NCBI GenBank assembly: GCA_963706425.1 | Contig: CAVPMN010000021.1 | Span: 1 to 42,272 of the forward strand | Origin: CAVPMN01 sp963706425 | Lineage (GTDB): Bacteria > Actinomycetota > Acidimicrobiia > Acidimicrobiales > Acidimicrobilacustridaceae | DNA: 42,272 bases | Direction: 5' to 3' | In this document: positions 31,727 to 40,069 of the stretch, one piece after another | How positions within the stretch are numbered: position 1 is the stretch's first letter | Layout: the number at the start of each line of letters is the position of its first letter | Position numbers and translations under genes: made by a program | The notes under the pieces: model-generated | Told to the model about the DNA's origin: nothing | Database searches by the model: none | What the model saw: the letters and a program-made list of their open reading frames with translations, nothing else

Positions 31727-32771
31727 GCGCTCCTCCCGCCGGTGGCAGCGAGGCGGCCTGCCCGGGTCAACAGCATGGCGTCGCCGAAGGAGAGGAAGCG
31801 GTAGTCGTCGGCGAGGGCGTGGTCGTAGAGCTCTCGCCAGCGGCGCTGCCCGCCGACGAAGGCGTCGATCAGCACCAGCAGCGACGACCGCGGCAGGTGG
31901 AAGTTGGTGAGCAGGCAGTCGACCACTCGGAACGGGTAGTCGCCGTGGATGAACAGCTCGGTGCGTCCTTCGAGCTCGCCCGTGGCGGCCGCGCTCTCGA
32001 GCGCCCGCACCGTCGTCGTGCCGACGGCGACCACCCGCGGCGCAGCACGGATGCGCTCCCACGTGGGCTCGTCGATGCGATAGCGCTCGCCGTGCATGAC
32101 ATGGTCGTCGACCTCGTCGGTGGCGATCGGGCGGAAGGTGCCGAGCCCGACGGCGAGGTCGACCGACTCGAACCCGACGCCTCGGTCGGCCAGCGCGTCG
32201 AGGACCGGCTGGGTGAGGTGCAGCCCGGCCGTGGGCGCGGCGACCGACTCGGGCCGGTCGGCGTAGACGGTCTGGTAGCGCTCGGGATCGGCGAGCGGCT
32301 CGGTGATGTAGGGCGGCAGCGGCACCTCGCCGGCGATCGAGCAGCGCGTCGTGGAGATCGCGTTCCCCGACGGGGCGCACGTCGACCACGCGCCGACCCT
32401 CACCCAGGTCGTCGGCCACCACCACCTCGATCGCGCCGGACGCACTGACCAGGCGGGTGCCGGGCGGCAGGCGCCGACCCGGACGCACCAACGCCTCCCA
32501 CGTCGTCGCCACCCCGCTGTTCGAGCAGCAGCACCTCGGCCGCTCCGCCCGTCGCCTTGCGCAGGGCGAGGCGCGCCGGCAGCACCCTCGTGCCGTTGAC
32601 CACCACCACGTCACCGGGCTCGAGCAGGTCGGGCAGGTCACGCACGCGCCGGTCGCTCGGCGGCTGTCCCGGGCCTTCGTCGACGAGCAGGCGGGCGGCG
32701 TCGCGCTCGGCCAACGGGCGTTGGGCGATGCGATCGGCGCTCAGCTCGTAGTCGAAGTCGACGGTGTCCAC
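31723..32771 (-). CDS. queA: S-adenosylmethionine:tRNA ribosyltransferase-isomerase (frameshifted)
   Basis: Adds the ribosyl part of S-adenosylmethionine to preQ1-modified tRNA, giving epoxyqueuosine. About 350 residues. N-terminus VDTVDFDYELSADRIAQRPL, then RDLPDLLEPGDVVVVNGTRV and LPARLALRKATGGAAEVLLL. The C-terminal half has LPPYITEPLADPERYQTVYA, VAAPTAGLHLTQPVLDALAD, LGTFRPIATDEVDDHVMHGE and CLLTNFHLPRSSLLVLIDAF. GTG start at 32771. Indels near 32505 and 32345 break the middle. Located between ruvB and tgt, an arrangement found in many bacteria. Confidence 0.94.
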
Positions 32772-32826
32772 CAGCGAGCCAGGCTAGGTCGCCGCACTGC
32801 CGACGCCCGCGCTGACGCGAACGCCG

Positions 32827-33887
32827 TCAGTCGAACAGGTTGGGCGCGTCGTCGGCGGCCGCGAGCGGGGCACCGGCAGGCGCCACCAATCCGAGGTGCG
32901 ACCAGGCCGCCGGCATCGCCACCCGTCCCCGGGGGGTGCGCATGAGCAGGCCCTGTTGGATGAGGAAGGGCTCGTAGACGTCTTCGACGGTCTCGGTGGC
33001 CTCACCGACCGAGATGGCCACGGTGGACAGCCCCACCGGGCCGCCGCCGAATCGCTCGCACACGCGCCGACAGGATGGCGCGGTCGACCTTGTCGAGGCC
33101 CAGCTCGTCGACGCCGAACAGCGCCAAGCCCTCGCGCGCGGTGGACCGGTCGATGGCGCCGTCGCTGCGCACCTCGGCGAAGTCGCGCACCCGACGCAGC
33201 AGACGGTTGGCGATGCGGGGCGTGCCCCGCGCCCGACGGGCGATCTCGGACGCGCCGTCGCCGTCGAGGTCGACGCCGAGGATGGTGGCGGCCCGCTCGA
33301 CGATGGCCTCGAGATCGAGGGCCGTGTAGTAGTCGAGCCGGGCGACGAGTCCGAAGCGGTCGCGCAGCGGGCCGGTGATCAGGCCGGTGCGGGTGGTGGC
33401 ACCCACCAGGGTGAAGCGGGGCAGGTCGAGACGGATGGAGCGGGCGGCCGGTCCCTTGCCGAGCACGATGTCGAGTTGGAAGTCCTCCATGGCCGGATAG
33501 AGCACCTCTTCGACGGCGCGCGAGAGGCGATGGATCTCGTCGATGAACAGCACATCGCCTTCGCCGAGCCGGGTGAGGATGGCGGCCAGGTCGCCGGCCC
33601 GTTCGAGCGCCGGGCCCGGACGTGACCTGCAGCCCGACACCCATCTCGTTGGCGACGATGCCGGCCAGCGTGGTCTTGCCGAGCCCGGGCGGGCCGGCGA
33701 ACAGGAGATGGTCGACCGCCTGCTCGCGACGGCGAGCCGCCTCGAGGATGATCGTGAGGTGCTCCTTCAGCTCCGACTGGCCGACGAAGTCGTCGAGGCT
33801 GCGCGGCCGCAGGCCGCCCTCGTCGGCCAGGTCGAGCACGATCTCGTCGTGATCGGTGGGCTCGGGGTTGAGCAGTTCGTCGCGCAT
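32827..33887 (-). CDS. ruvB: Holliday junction branch migration ATPase RuvB (frameshifted)
   Basis: Hexameric AAA+ motor driving branch migration with RuvA. About 353 residues. Start MRDELLNPEP; PRSLDDFVGQSELKEHLTII; Walker A LLFAGPPGLGKTTLAGIVAN; Walker B VLFIDEIHRLSRAVEEVLYP; sensor FTLVGATTRTGLITGPLRDR; arginine-finger region RARGTPRIANRLLRRVRDFA. The winged-helix end reads FGGGPVGLSTVAISVGE and YEPFLIQQGLLMRTPRGRVA. Indels near 33615 and 33065. The ATG at 33887 lies at the ruvA 3' end. Order ruvC-ruvA-ruvB is canonical. Confidence 0.95.
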
Positions 33888-33898
33888 GGATCGGGTCT

Positions 33899-34524
33899 CC
33901 GCCAGATCGGCTCGACGGCGAGACGCTGCAGCGCCTCACGCAGCAGCTCGGCGGGATCGCCCTCGTCGGGCAGGGCGCGCAGCACGTCGGCCGACCTCGT
34001 CGGGCCCGTAGCCCAGGTCGGTGAGCGCCTCGCGCACGTCGGCGCGCGGTGAGCCGCGCGAGCCGTCGCCCTCGTCGCCGGGGGATGAGGCGAGTGCGGC
34101 CGAGTCGAGCTCGCCGGCGTCGAGGCGCGACTTCAGCTCGACGAGCAGCCGGGCGGCGGTCTTCTTGCCGACCCCGGGCACGAGGCACAGCGCAGCCGAG
34201 GTCGTCGTCGGCCAGCACGCGCTGCAGCGCCGGCGGGCGCGTGCACCGACGAGGATGGCGAGCGCCAGGGCGGGCCCCACGCCGTGGGCGCCGATGAGCG
34301 CTTCGAAGCAGCGGCGCTCGTCGGCATGGCGGAAGCCGAAGAGGGTGTCGCCGTCGTCGCGACGGTGGTGGTGGACGTAGAGGAACACCTGGTCGCCGGG
34401 CTGGCCGACCTCGACGACCGTGGTCGGGCGTGACCGTGACGCGATAGCCGACGCCTGCCACCTCGACGAGCAGCTCGGCGTCGCCCCAGCGCTCGAGCAG
34501 GGTGCCCCGCAGCGAGCCGATCAT
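33899..34524 (-). CDS. ruvA: Holliday junction DNA helicase subunit RuvA (frameshifted)
   Basis: Tetrameric junction-binding protein that targets RuvB. About 208 residues. N-terminus MIGSLRGTLLERWGDAELLV, then VAGVGYRVTVTP; FLYVHHHRRDDGDTLFGF; the helix-hairpin-helix segments GAHGVGPALALAILVG and LVPGVGKKTAARLLVELKSR; the flexible linker; and the C-terminal domain DVREALTDLGYGPDEV, ending near LLREALQRLAVEP. ATG at 34524 overlaps the ruvC stop (ATGA). The C-terminal frame has no stop before ruvB and runs to 33767, so another indel near the end is likely and the 3' boundary is approximate. Confidence 0.93.
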
Positions 34525-35024
34525 CGTTGCCCCGCCGTGCGGGCGGCCGCGTGCACGGGCGCCATGGCGAGGTGACACAGGGCCACCGCGGCCGCATCGG
34601 CGGCATCGGCCGGGCGGGGCAGCTCGGCCAGGCCGAGGAGGGTCTGCACCATCTGCTGCACCTGTTCCTTGCTGGCGGCGCCGTAGCCGGCGACCGAGAG
34701 CTTGACCTCGTTGGGCGAGTAGAGCGCCACGGCGCAGCCCGCGGCGGCCGCCTCGGCCATGGCCAGGCCGCTGGCCTGCCCGACCGACATGGCGGTGCGG
34801 ACGTTGACCGGAAGAGCACCCGCTCGATGGCCACGGCCTGGGGCCGGAACTCGTGCGAGCAGCGCGCGCAGCTCGGACTGCAGCTCGGCCAGCCGGTCGG
34901 GCAGCGGCTCGGTCGGCGAGGTGGTGCAGCACGCCGATGGCACGGGCGCGGGGCGCGGCCGTCCTGCTCGACGACCGCGTAGCCACACCGTGAGACCCCA
35001 GGGTCGATGCCCGAAGACGAACAC
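34521..35024 (-). CDS. ruvC: Crossover junction endodeoxyribonuclease RuvC (frameshifted)
   Basis: Holliday junction resolvase, about 168 residues. The first residues read VFVFG then IDPGVSRCGYAVVEQDG, with the first catalytic Asp in GIDPG; an extra G in a GGG run splits this motif. Then PLPDRLAELQSELRALL, RPQAVAIERVLF (catalytic Glu), NVRTAMSVGQASGLAMAEAA, YSPNEVKLSVAGYGAASKEQ and PRPADAADAAAVALCHLAMA with the last acidic residues. GTG at 35024. A second indel lies near 34815. It is the first gene of the ruvCAB-queA-tgt-yajC-secDF block and diverges from the ABC exporter operon. Confidence 0.94.
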   Translation of the reverse strand: MFVFGHRPWGLTVWLRGRRAGRPRPAPVPSACCTTSPTEPLPDRLAELQSELRALLARVPAPGRGHRAGALPVNVRTAMSVGQASGLAMAEAAAAGCAVALYSPNEVKLSVAGYGAASKEQVQQMVQTLLGLAELPRPADAADAAAVALCHLAMAPVHAAARTAGQR

Positions 35025-35161
35025 GTGTACGACCCTAGTGGCGCGCATCGGCATGGGCGGTGGACCTCGTCGGCCTCGCCGGCCCTACAGCCGGGCGCCC
35101 CGATGCCGATGAGACGAGGGTGACCCTCTCCCCGCCCACCAGCGATCCTATGGTCGCGCCC
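35025..35161. promoter_or_regulatory. Divergent intergenic region
   Basis: 137 bases between ruvC (minus) and the ABC ATPase (plus). Both promoters are expected here. No convincing -10/-35 pair or ribosome binding site was seen ahead of the ATPase. Confidence 0.35.
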
Positions 35162-36167
35162 ATGACCGGGGCGTCGGTGACCGACACCGGGCTCGTGGTC
35201 GAGTTGCGCGACGTCACCCGGCGCTTCGGTCAGGTTCCGGCGCTCTCCAACCTGAGCCTGATCGTGCCCCGCGGCCGCATCACCGTGCTGCTCGGCCCCA
35301 ACGGAGCCGGCAAGACCACGGCCATCCGCGTCATCACGGGCGCGTTGAACGCCAACTCCGGCTACGTGCGCACCTTCGGCTCGGATCCCAACCTCGATGG
35401 GTGAGGACGTGCGCCGCCGTTGCGGCGTGGTGTCGGCCAAGCCCGCGCTCTACGACCGGCTGTCGGGTTGGGACAACCTGCAGTACTCGGCCGAGCTCTA
35501 CGGCCTCGGTCGCCACGCCATCGGGCCCATTCGCGAGGCGGCCGGCCGCTTCGGCATCCTCGAGGCGCTCGACCAGCAGGTGGGCGGCTACTCGACCGGC
35601 ATGAAGACCCGCCTCGCCCTGGCCCGCTCGGTGCTGCACGACCCCGAGCTGCTGCTGTTCGACGAGCCGACGTCGGGCCTCGATCCCGAGTCGTCCCACG
35701 CCGTGCTCGACCTGATCCGGGAGATGACCTCCGACGGTCGCACCGTGATCATGTGCACCCACCTGCTGGTCGAGGCCGAGGGCCTGGCCGACCAGATCGT
35801 GGTGCTCGAGAACGGCACCGACCTGCTGGCCGGCACCCAGGACGAGCTCACCCGCCGCTACTGGCCCGACGACCTCGTCTACCTCGACGCAGAGGATCCG
35901 GCGCAGCTCGGGCAGCTCGACGGATACGACGGCGTGCTCGGCATCCGACACGTGACCACGCCGAGGGGGCAACGCACCGAGGTGAACGTCGACTCGCTCG
36001 ATCGGGTGCCCGACCTCGTCATCGCGTTGACCGCCGCCGGCGTGCGACTCACCCGGGTCGAACCGCATCAGCCGACGCTCGAGGACCTCTACTTCGCCGT
36101 GCGCGCCGAGCGCCGAGCCGAGGGCATGGGCCAGACGGCCGATTCGCAGACGGAGATGGCGACATGA
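35162..36167 (+). CDS. ABC-2 type exporter ATP-binding protein (one frameshift)
   Basis: ATPase of a DrrA/CcmA-like exporter, about 335 residues. N-terminus MTGASVTDTGLVVELRDVTR, Walker A LLGPNGAGKTTAIRV near 35290, then YDRLSGWDNLQYSAELYGLG, signature YSTGMKTRLALARSVLHDPE (GYSTGMK variant), Walker B LLLFDEPTSGLDPESSH and switch IMCTHLLVEAEGLADQIVVL. The C-terminal 100 residues form an accessory domain ending TLEDLYFAVRAERRAEG, usual for this class. ATG 35150 is an alternative start. One indel at about 35400 splits NLDG from EDVRRRCGVV. The stop overlaps the permease ATG (ATGA). Substrate unknown; drug, lipid or sodium export are all possible. Confidence 0.88.
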
Positions 36168-37024
36168 TCGCGACCCACGGCCGCACCGGGCACCTCAACA
36201 CCGCCCGCATGTTCACGGTGATGCGCACCGACCTCAAGCAGCTGATCCAGTCGAAGGACTTCTGGATCCCGATGGTGTTGCTCGGCGGGTTCTTCTTCAT
36301 CGGCGTGCCTGCGCTGATGCTGTCGATCATCAACAACCTGGGCAACGTCGAGGCGGTGCAGCAGGTGAGCCAGGCGCTCGAGGTGCTGCCGCAGTCGGCG
36401 CAGGACGCCGTCCCCGACGCTCCGGAGCAGACGCAGGTCGCCTTCGTGCTCGCGGTCTACCTGTTCGCGCCCATCGCCGTCGTCGTGCCCCTCACGATCT
36501 CGACCGCGGTGGGCGCGTCGACCATCGTCGGCGAGCGCGAGCGGGGCACGGGCGAGTTCCTGGCCCACTCCCCCGCCGACGTCCGCGAGATCTACCTCGG
36601 CAAGCTGATCGCCAGCCTGATCCCGGGCTACGTCACCACCGTGGTCGGCTTCGGGCTCTACTCGCTGTTGGTCAACGCCATCGTCGGCCCCGACGTGGGC
36701 GGCTGGTTCTTCCCGACACCGTCGTGGTGGCTGTTGATCATCTGGGTGCTACCGCCGTTCATGGCCCTGGCTCTGTCGCTCGTGTTGCGCTTGTCGGCCC
36801 GGGTGAAGAGCACCGCCGCCGCCCAGCAGGCCTCGGGGCTGATCACGCTGCCGCTCATCCTCATCGCGTACGGGCAGGCCACCGGGGCGCTGCTCGGCTC
36901 GGGCACGCCGATGCTGTCGCTCATCATCGGCGCGGTGGCGTGGGTGATCGCCCTCGTGAGCCTGTCGACCGGCTTTCGCTCGCTCACCCGAGCCCGCCTC
37001 CTCGGCGTCGCCAACGAGCAGTAG
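36164..37024 (+). CDS. ABC-2 type exporter permease
   Basis: Intact 286-residue membrane protein. After a short cytoplasmic start (MFTVMRTDLKQLIQSKDFWI) come segments IPMVLLGGFFFIGVPALMLS, VLAVYLFAPIAVVVPLTIST, LIASLIPGYVTTVVGFGLYS, WWLLIIWVLPPFMALALSLV, ASGLITLPLILIAYGQATGA and SLIIGAVAWVIALVSLSTGF, giving six or more spans. The GERERGTGEFLAHSPADVRE segment between spans 2 and 3 is the typical ABC-2 motif where the permease touches the ATPase (ERERGT). Start ATG 36164 overlaps the ATPase stop. The first palindromic repeat begins 15 bases after its stop. Confidence 0.9.
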   Translation: MIATHGRTGHLNTARMFTVMRTDLKQLIQSKDFWIPMVLLGGFFFIGVPALMLSIINNLGNVEAVQQVSQALEVLPQSAQDAVPDAPEQTQVAFVLAVYLFAPIAVVVPLTISTAVGASTIVGERERGTGEFLAHSPADVREIYLGKLIASLIPGYVTTVVGFGLYSLLVNAIVGPDVGGWFFPTPSWWLLIIWVLPPFMALALSLVLRLSARVKSTAAAQQASGLITLPLILIAYGQATGALLGSGTPMLSLIIGAVAWVIALVSLSTGFRSLTRARLLGVANEQ

Positions 37025-37039
37025 CCCCACTCCCCGCCC

Positions 37040-37087
37040 AACCTGTCGCGGATCACGGGTCCCCCGTCCCCACCGACGCGACACGTT
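37040..37087. repeat. Palindromic repeat, copy 1
   Basis: Left arm AACCTGTCGCG (37040-37050), 26-base spacer starting GATCACGGG, right arm CGCGACACGTT (37077-37087), one mismatch to a perfect inverted repeat. It lies just after the exporter permease stop. Confidence 0.85.
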
Positions 37088-37100
37088 CGTATCGGTCAGG

Positions 37101-37148
37101 AACCTGTCGCGGATCACGGGCCTCCAGCTCCCATCGACGCGACAGGTT
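37101..37148. repeat. Palindromic repeat, copy 2
   Basis: Left arm AACCTGTCGCG (37101-37111), 26-base spacer starting GATCACGGG (20 of 26 bases equal to copy 1), right arm CGCGACAGGTT (37138-37148), a perfect 11-base inverted repeat. The period to copy 1 is 61 bases. Confidence 0.9.
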
Positions 37149-37173
37149 CGCTCCTGGGTGTCGGCCGACGATT

Positions 37174-37184
37174 CCTGTCACAGG
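37174..37184. promoter_or_regulatory. Candidate operator palindrome
   Basis: CCTGTCACAGG, arms CCTGT and ACAGG around one base, 19 bases before the ATG at 37204. It shares the CCTGTC half-site with the flanking repeats. It could be bound by the gene's own winged-helix domain; that is inference. Confidence 0.3.
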
Positions 37185-37203
37185 TCAGTGCTGTGATGGG
37201 GCC

Positions 37204-38162
37204 ATGTACGACGACGATGGCTTGCGCGCACTCGCCAGCACCCAGCACGGCCTCGTGGCCAAGCGCCAGGCGGCCGAGTTGGGCTTCAGCCCCGATGCGA
37301 TCAGGCATCGTCTCGCTCGGGGCGAGTGGAGCGCGGTCACGCCACGCGTGCTCCGCGTGACCGGCTCGCCTGCACTGGACGCGCAACGCTTGATGACGGC
37401 ACTGCTCCACACCGGGCCCGATGCACACCTTGCTCACCCCACCTCGCTCGCCTGTTGGGGAGTTCCCGGTTTCCCGCTGTTTCCGGTGCACGTCATCCGT
37501 TGTCGCGCCGGGCGCACGCAGCGGATCGCGCGATGGTTCGTGCACACCACCACCGATCTCGGCGACCAGCACATCACCGTTCTCGACGGCATGCCCATGC
37601 ACCACACCGATCCGGTCGGTGTTCGACGATCGCGGCCACGGCTCATCCGAGCCGGGTCGAGCGCGCGCTCGACACCTGTGGAACCGAGGGTTGATCACCT
37701 ACGCACTGCTTCATCGCACCATCGATGAGCTCGCCGGCCGTGGACGACCGGGTCGTCGCTGCTGTCGGGAACTGCAGCGGCGAGGCCAGCGTCGTTCCGG
37801 CCACCGGAGAGCCGCACCGAGGCCAGGCTCAACGAGCTGCTCGTCAGGACGGCCAGCGCCACTCGATCGACAGGTCGACATCGGCGACGACGAACACTGG
37901 TTGGCCGCCTCGACCTGACCGACCGGAGGTGCTGCTGTTGGTCGAAGTCGCAGAGCGCAGCTCTTCCACGGGAGTGTGCTCGACCGTCGGCTCGATGCCG
38001 AACGACTCGAGCGACTTCGCACTGCCGGCTGGCAAACCCTCGAGATCTGGGAATCAGCCGTGTGGGAGCGACCACGAGAAGCGGTCGATGCGTACGGCGC
38101 GCGCGAGATCGCGGCCGCGGCTCGTCGTGCGTCGGCTCCATCCTCCCGACGTGTCGCGGTGA
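37204..38162 (+). CDS. AbiEi-like winged-helix plus DUF559 (Vsr-like nuclease fold) protein (frameshifted)
   Basis: About 319 residues. The N-terminal 60 residues (MYDDDGLRALASTQHGLVAK; RQAAELGFSPDAIRHRLARG) match the AbiEi type IV antitoxin-like winged helix. A middle part (VLRVTGSPALDAQRLMTALL; HPTSLACWGVPGFPLFPVHV; HTTTDLGDQHITVLDGMPMH) is common to this actinobacterial family. The C-terminus has DRQVDIGDDEHWL, LLLVEVAE, LFHGSVLDRRLDAERLERLR and GWQTLEIWESAVWERPREAV, the DUF559 region related to very-short-patch-repair nucleases. The frame breaks near 37620-37690 and 37800-38000. No AbiEii toxin gene is adjacent. I placed the stop at the TGA in 38160-38162, which lies inside the third palindromic repeat. 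Function unknown. Confidence 0.72.
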
Positions 38163-38197
38163 TCGGGTCGTCCTGCACCCCACGTGCCGCGACAGGT
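38149..38197. repeat. Palindromic repeat, copy 3
   Basis: Left arm ACGTGTCGCG (38149-38158), 29-base spacer containing GATCGGG, right arm CGCGACAGGT (38188-38197), one mismatch. The right side also forms its own palindrome CCGCGAC-AG-GTCGCGG (38187-38202). It overlaps the 3' end of the AbiEi/DUF559 gene. Confidence 0.75.
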
Positions 38198-38222
38198 CGC
38201 GGAGGACGGTGGGCGGCGTCGG

Positions 38223-38700
38223 TCAGGGGGTGGGGAGGGCGGCGAGGGCGTCGACCAGCTCGTCGACGGAGCGGAACGTGAGCCCCGAGGTCGAGCGGTG
38301 CGCCCAGCGGATGATGCCGTCGGCGTCGATCACGAACACCGAGCGCCGGTAGAAGCCGACCGGGCCGAGGATGCCGTAGGCCTCGCCCACCGCCTTGTCC
38401 TCGTCGGACAGCAGCGGGAAGGCGAACCCGCCCTCGGCCCTGGCGAACTCGTCGTGCTCGGCGACCGACTGCGGGCTGATCGCCAGCACCTGCGCGCCCA
38501 CCTCGTCGAACCGGCCGATGTCGGCGGTGTAGGTGCTGAGCTGCACGGTGCACACCGGCGAGTTGTCGGCCGGGTAGAACACCAGCACCACCGGGAGCCC
38601 GGCGAACTCGCCGAGCGAGTAGGCGCGCCGGCCGACGTCGGTGCCGTCGGTGCCCGGCAAGGTGAAGTCGGGCGCTCGGTCCCCCGGCGACCAGGGTCAC
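38223..38700 (-). CDS. Peroxiredoxin, AhpC/TSA (Bcp-like) family (frameshifted)
   Basis: Thiol peroxidase reducing hydroperoxides in the cytoplasm, about 159 residues. N-terminus VTLVAG then, after an extra G in a GGGGG run, a DRAPDFTLPGTDG-type segment; LGEFAGLPVVLVFYPADNSP; peroxidatic Cys in SPVCTVQLSTY; VGAQVLAISPQSVAEHDEFA; FPLLSDEDKAVGEAYGILGP; RRSVFVIDADGIIRWAHRST. The GTG at 38700 is one base after the yebC stop, so it is probably co-expressed with yebC. No second Cys at the usual resolving position (five residues later) is seen, pointing to a 1-Cys mechanism. Confidence 0.88.
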
Positions 38701-38701
38701 C

Positions 38702-39454
38702 TCAGGCGTCCACCGTCTGCAGGATGTCGTCGGGGATGTCGAAGTTGGCGTAGACGTCCTGGACGTCGTCGTGGTCGTCGAGCGCGTCGATGACGCGCAG
38801 CACCGCCTTGGCCGCCTCGGCGGTCTCGAGCGCGACCGTGGTCGTGGGCAGCATGGTGATGTCGGCCGAGTCGACGGCGATGCCGGCCTCCTCGAGCGCG
38901 GCGCGCACGGCCGGCAGGTCGGTCGGCTCGCAGGTGACGCCGCCACGTGTCGCCCTCGTCGACGAGGTCCTCGGCGCCGGCGTCGAGGGCCGCCATCATG
39001 ATGTCGTCCTCGTCGACCGACCGCGGGCAGGATCACCACGCCCTTGCGCTCGAACTGCCAGGCCACCGCGCCGGGCTCGGCGATCGAGCCGCCGTTCTTC
39101 GTCAGGATCGAGCGGATCTCGGAGCCGGTGCGGTTGCGGTTGTCGGTGAGCACCTCGATGAGCACGGCCACGCCGTGCGGCGCGTAGCCCTCGTAGGTGA
39201 TCGACTCGTAGATGACGCCCTCGAGCTCGCCGGTGCCCCGCTTGATGGCCCGCTCGATGGTGTCGAGCGGCACCGACGCGTCGCGGGCCTTCTGGTACAT
39301 CGTGCGCAGCGTCGGGTTCGCGTCGGGGTCGCCGCCGCCCTCGCGGGCCGCCACCTCGACCTGGCGGATCAGCTTGGCGAAGAGCTTGCCCCGGGCCTTG
39401 TCCGGCGCGCCCTTCTTGTGCTTGATCGTCGCCCACTTGGAGTGACCCGGACAT
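38702..39454 (-). CDS. yebC: YebC/PmpR family transcriptional or translational regulator (frameshifted)
   Basis: Conserved YebC/TACO1 family protein, about 250 residues; members act as DNA-binding regulators or help ribosomes through proline stretches. HSKWATIKHKKGAPDKARGK, LFAKLIRQVEVAAREGGGDP, TMYQKARDASVPLDTIERAI, KRGTGELEGVIYESITYEGY, GVAVLIEVLTDNRNRTGSEI and NGGSIAEPGAVAWQFERKGV are hallmark stretches. The C-terminus ends DIPDDILQTVDA. ATG at 39454, with an indel just after MSG; other indels near 39020 and 38940. The gene sits between pdxT and the peroxiredoxin, as expected for the pdxST-yebC-ruv order. Confidence 0.95.
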
Positions 39455-39460
39455 CGCTCG

Positions 39461-40062
39461 CTACCTCGTGGCCTCGTCGACGGTGGACAGGAACAGCTGG
39501 TGGAGGCGGGGGTCGTCGACCAGCTCGGGATGGAACGACGTGGCGACACACCGCACCCTGGCGGCACAGCACCGGCCGGCCGTCGACCGCGGCCAGCACC
39601 TCGACGTCGGCCCCGACCCGCTCGACGACCGGCGCCCGGATGAACACCGCGTGCACCGGCGGTCCCTCGAGGCCGTCGACGTCGAGGTCGGCCTCGAACG
39701 AGTCGACCTGGCGACCGAACGCGTTGCGCCGCACGGCGATGTCGATGGCGCCGAAGCGACCGCTGGTCGGGCCGACCGTCGAGCACTCCGGTGCCAGCAG
39801 GATCATGCCGGCGCAGGTGCCGAGAGCCGGCATGCCGTCCGCGAGCCGCGCGGCGAGCGGCTCGAACAGCTCGTTGAGCTCGAGCAGCATCGACATGGTG
39901 GTCGACTCGCCCGCCGGGGATGACCGAGCGCGTCGACATCGGCCAGGTCGTCGGGCGTGCGCACCTCGACCGCGCCGACACCGAGCGCGCGCAGCACGTC
40001 GACGTGGCGGGCGAACGCGCCCTGCAGGGCGAGGACACCGACCTTCAGCGGGCCGACCTCAT
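39461..40062 (-). CDS. pdxT: Pyridoxal 5'-phosphate synthase glutaminase subunit PdxT (frameshifted)
   Basis: Class I glutaminase that feeds ammonia to PdxS. About 200 residues. The N-terminus is KVGVLALQGAFARHVDVLRA, then VEVRTPDDLADVDAL and a GGESTT-like segment hit by an indel; MSMLLELNELFEPLAARLAD; nucleophile Cys in PALGTCAGMILLA; RNAFGRQVDSFEADLDVDGL; HAVFIRAPVVERVG. The catalytic His-Glu pair is in TSFHPELVDDPRLHQLFLST at the C-terminus. The ATG at 40062 needs one missing base to join the frame. Stop TAG at 39461, six bases before yebC. Confidence 0.94.
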
Positions 40063-40069
40063 CGCCGGT

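Noticed and set aside
34133..35440. A 435-residue minus-strand open frame reaching over the ABC ATPase start
   Set aside because: Only the part from GIDPGVSRCGYAVVEQDG belongs to ruvC; the upstream part is the reverse of the exporter ATPase.
37040..37148. Two direct repeats with similar spacing, considered as a CRISPR remnant
   Set aside because: Only two tandem copies, the repeats are palindromes with conserved interiors, the gap between them is 13 bases, and no cas gene is present.
37711..40038. A 775-residue minus-strand open frame
   Set aside because: It runs through parts of pdxT, yebC, the peroxiredoxin and the opposite strand of the AbiEi/DUF559 gene. Only its yebC segment (HSKWATIKHKK) is real; the length reflects high GC and indels.
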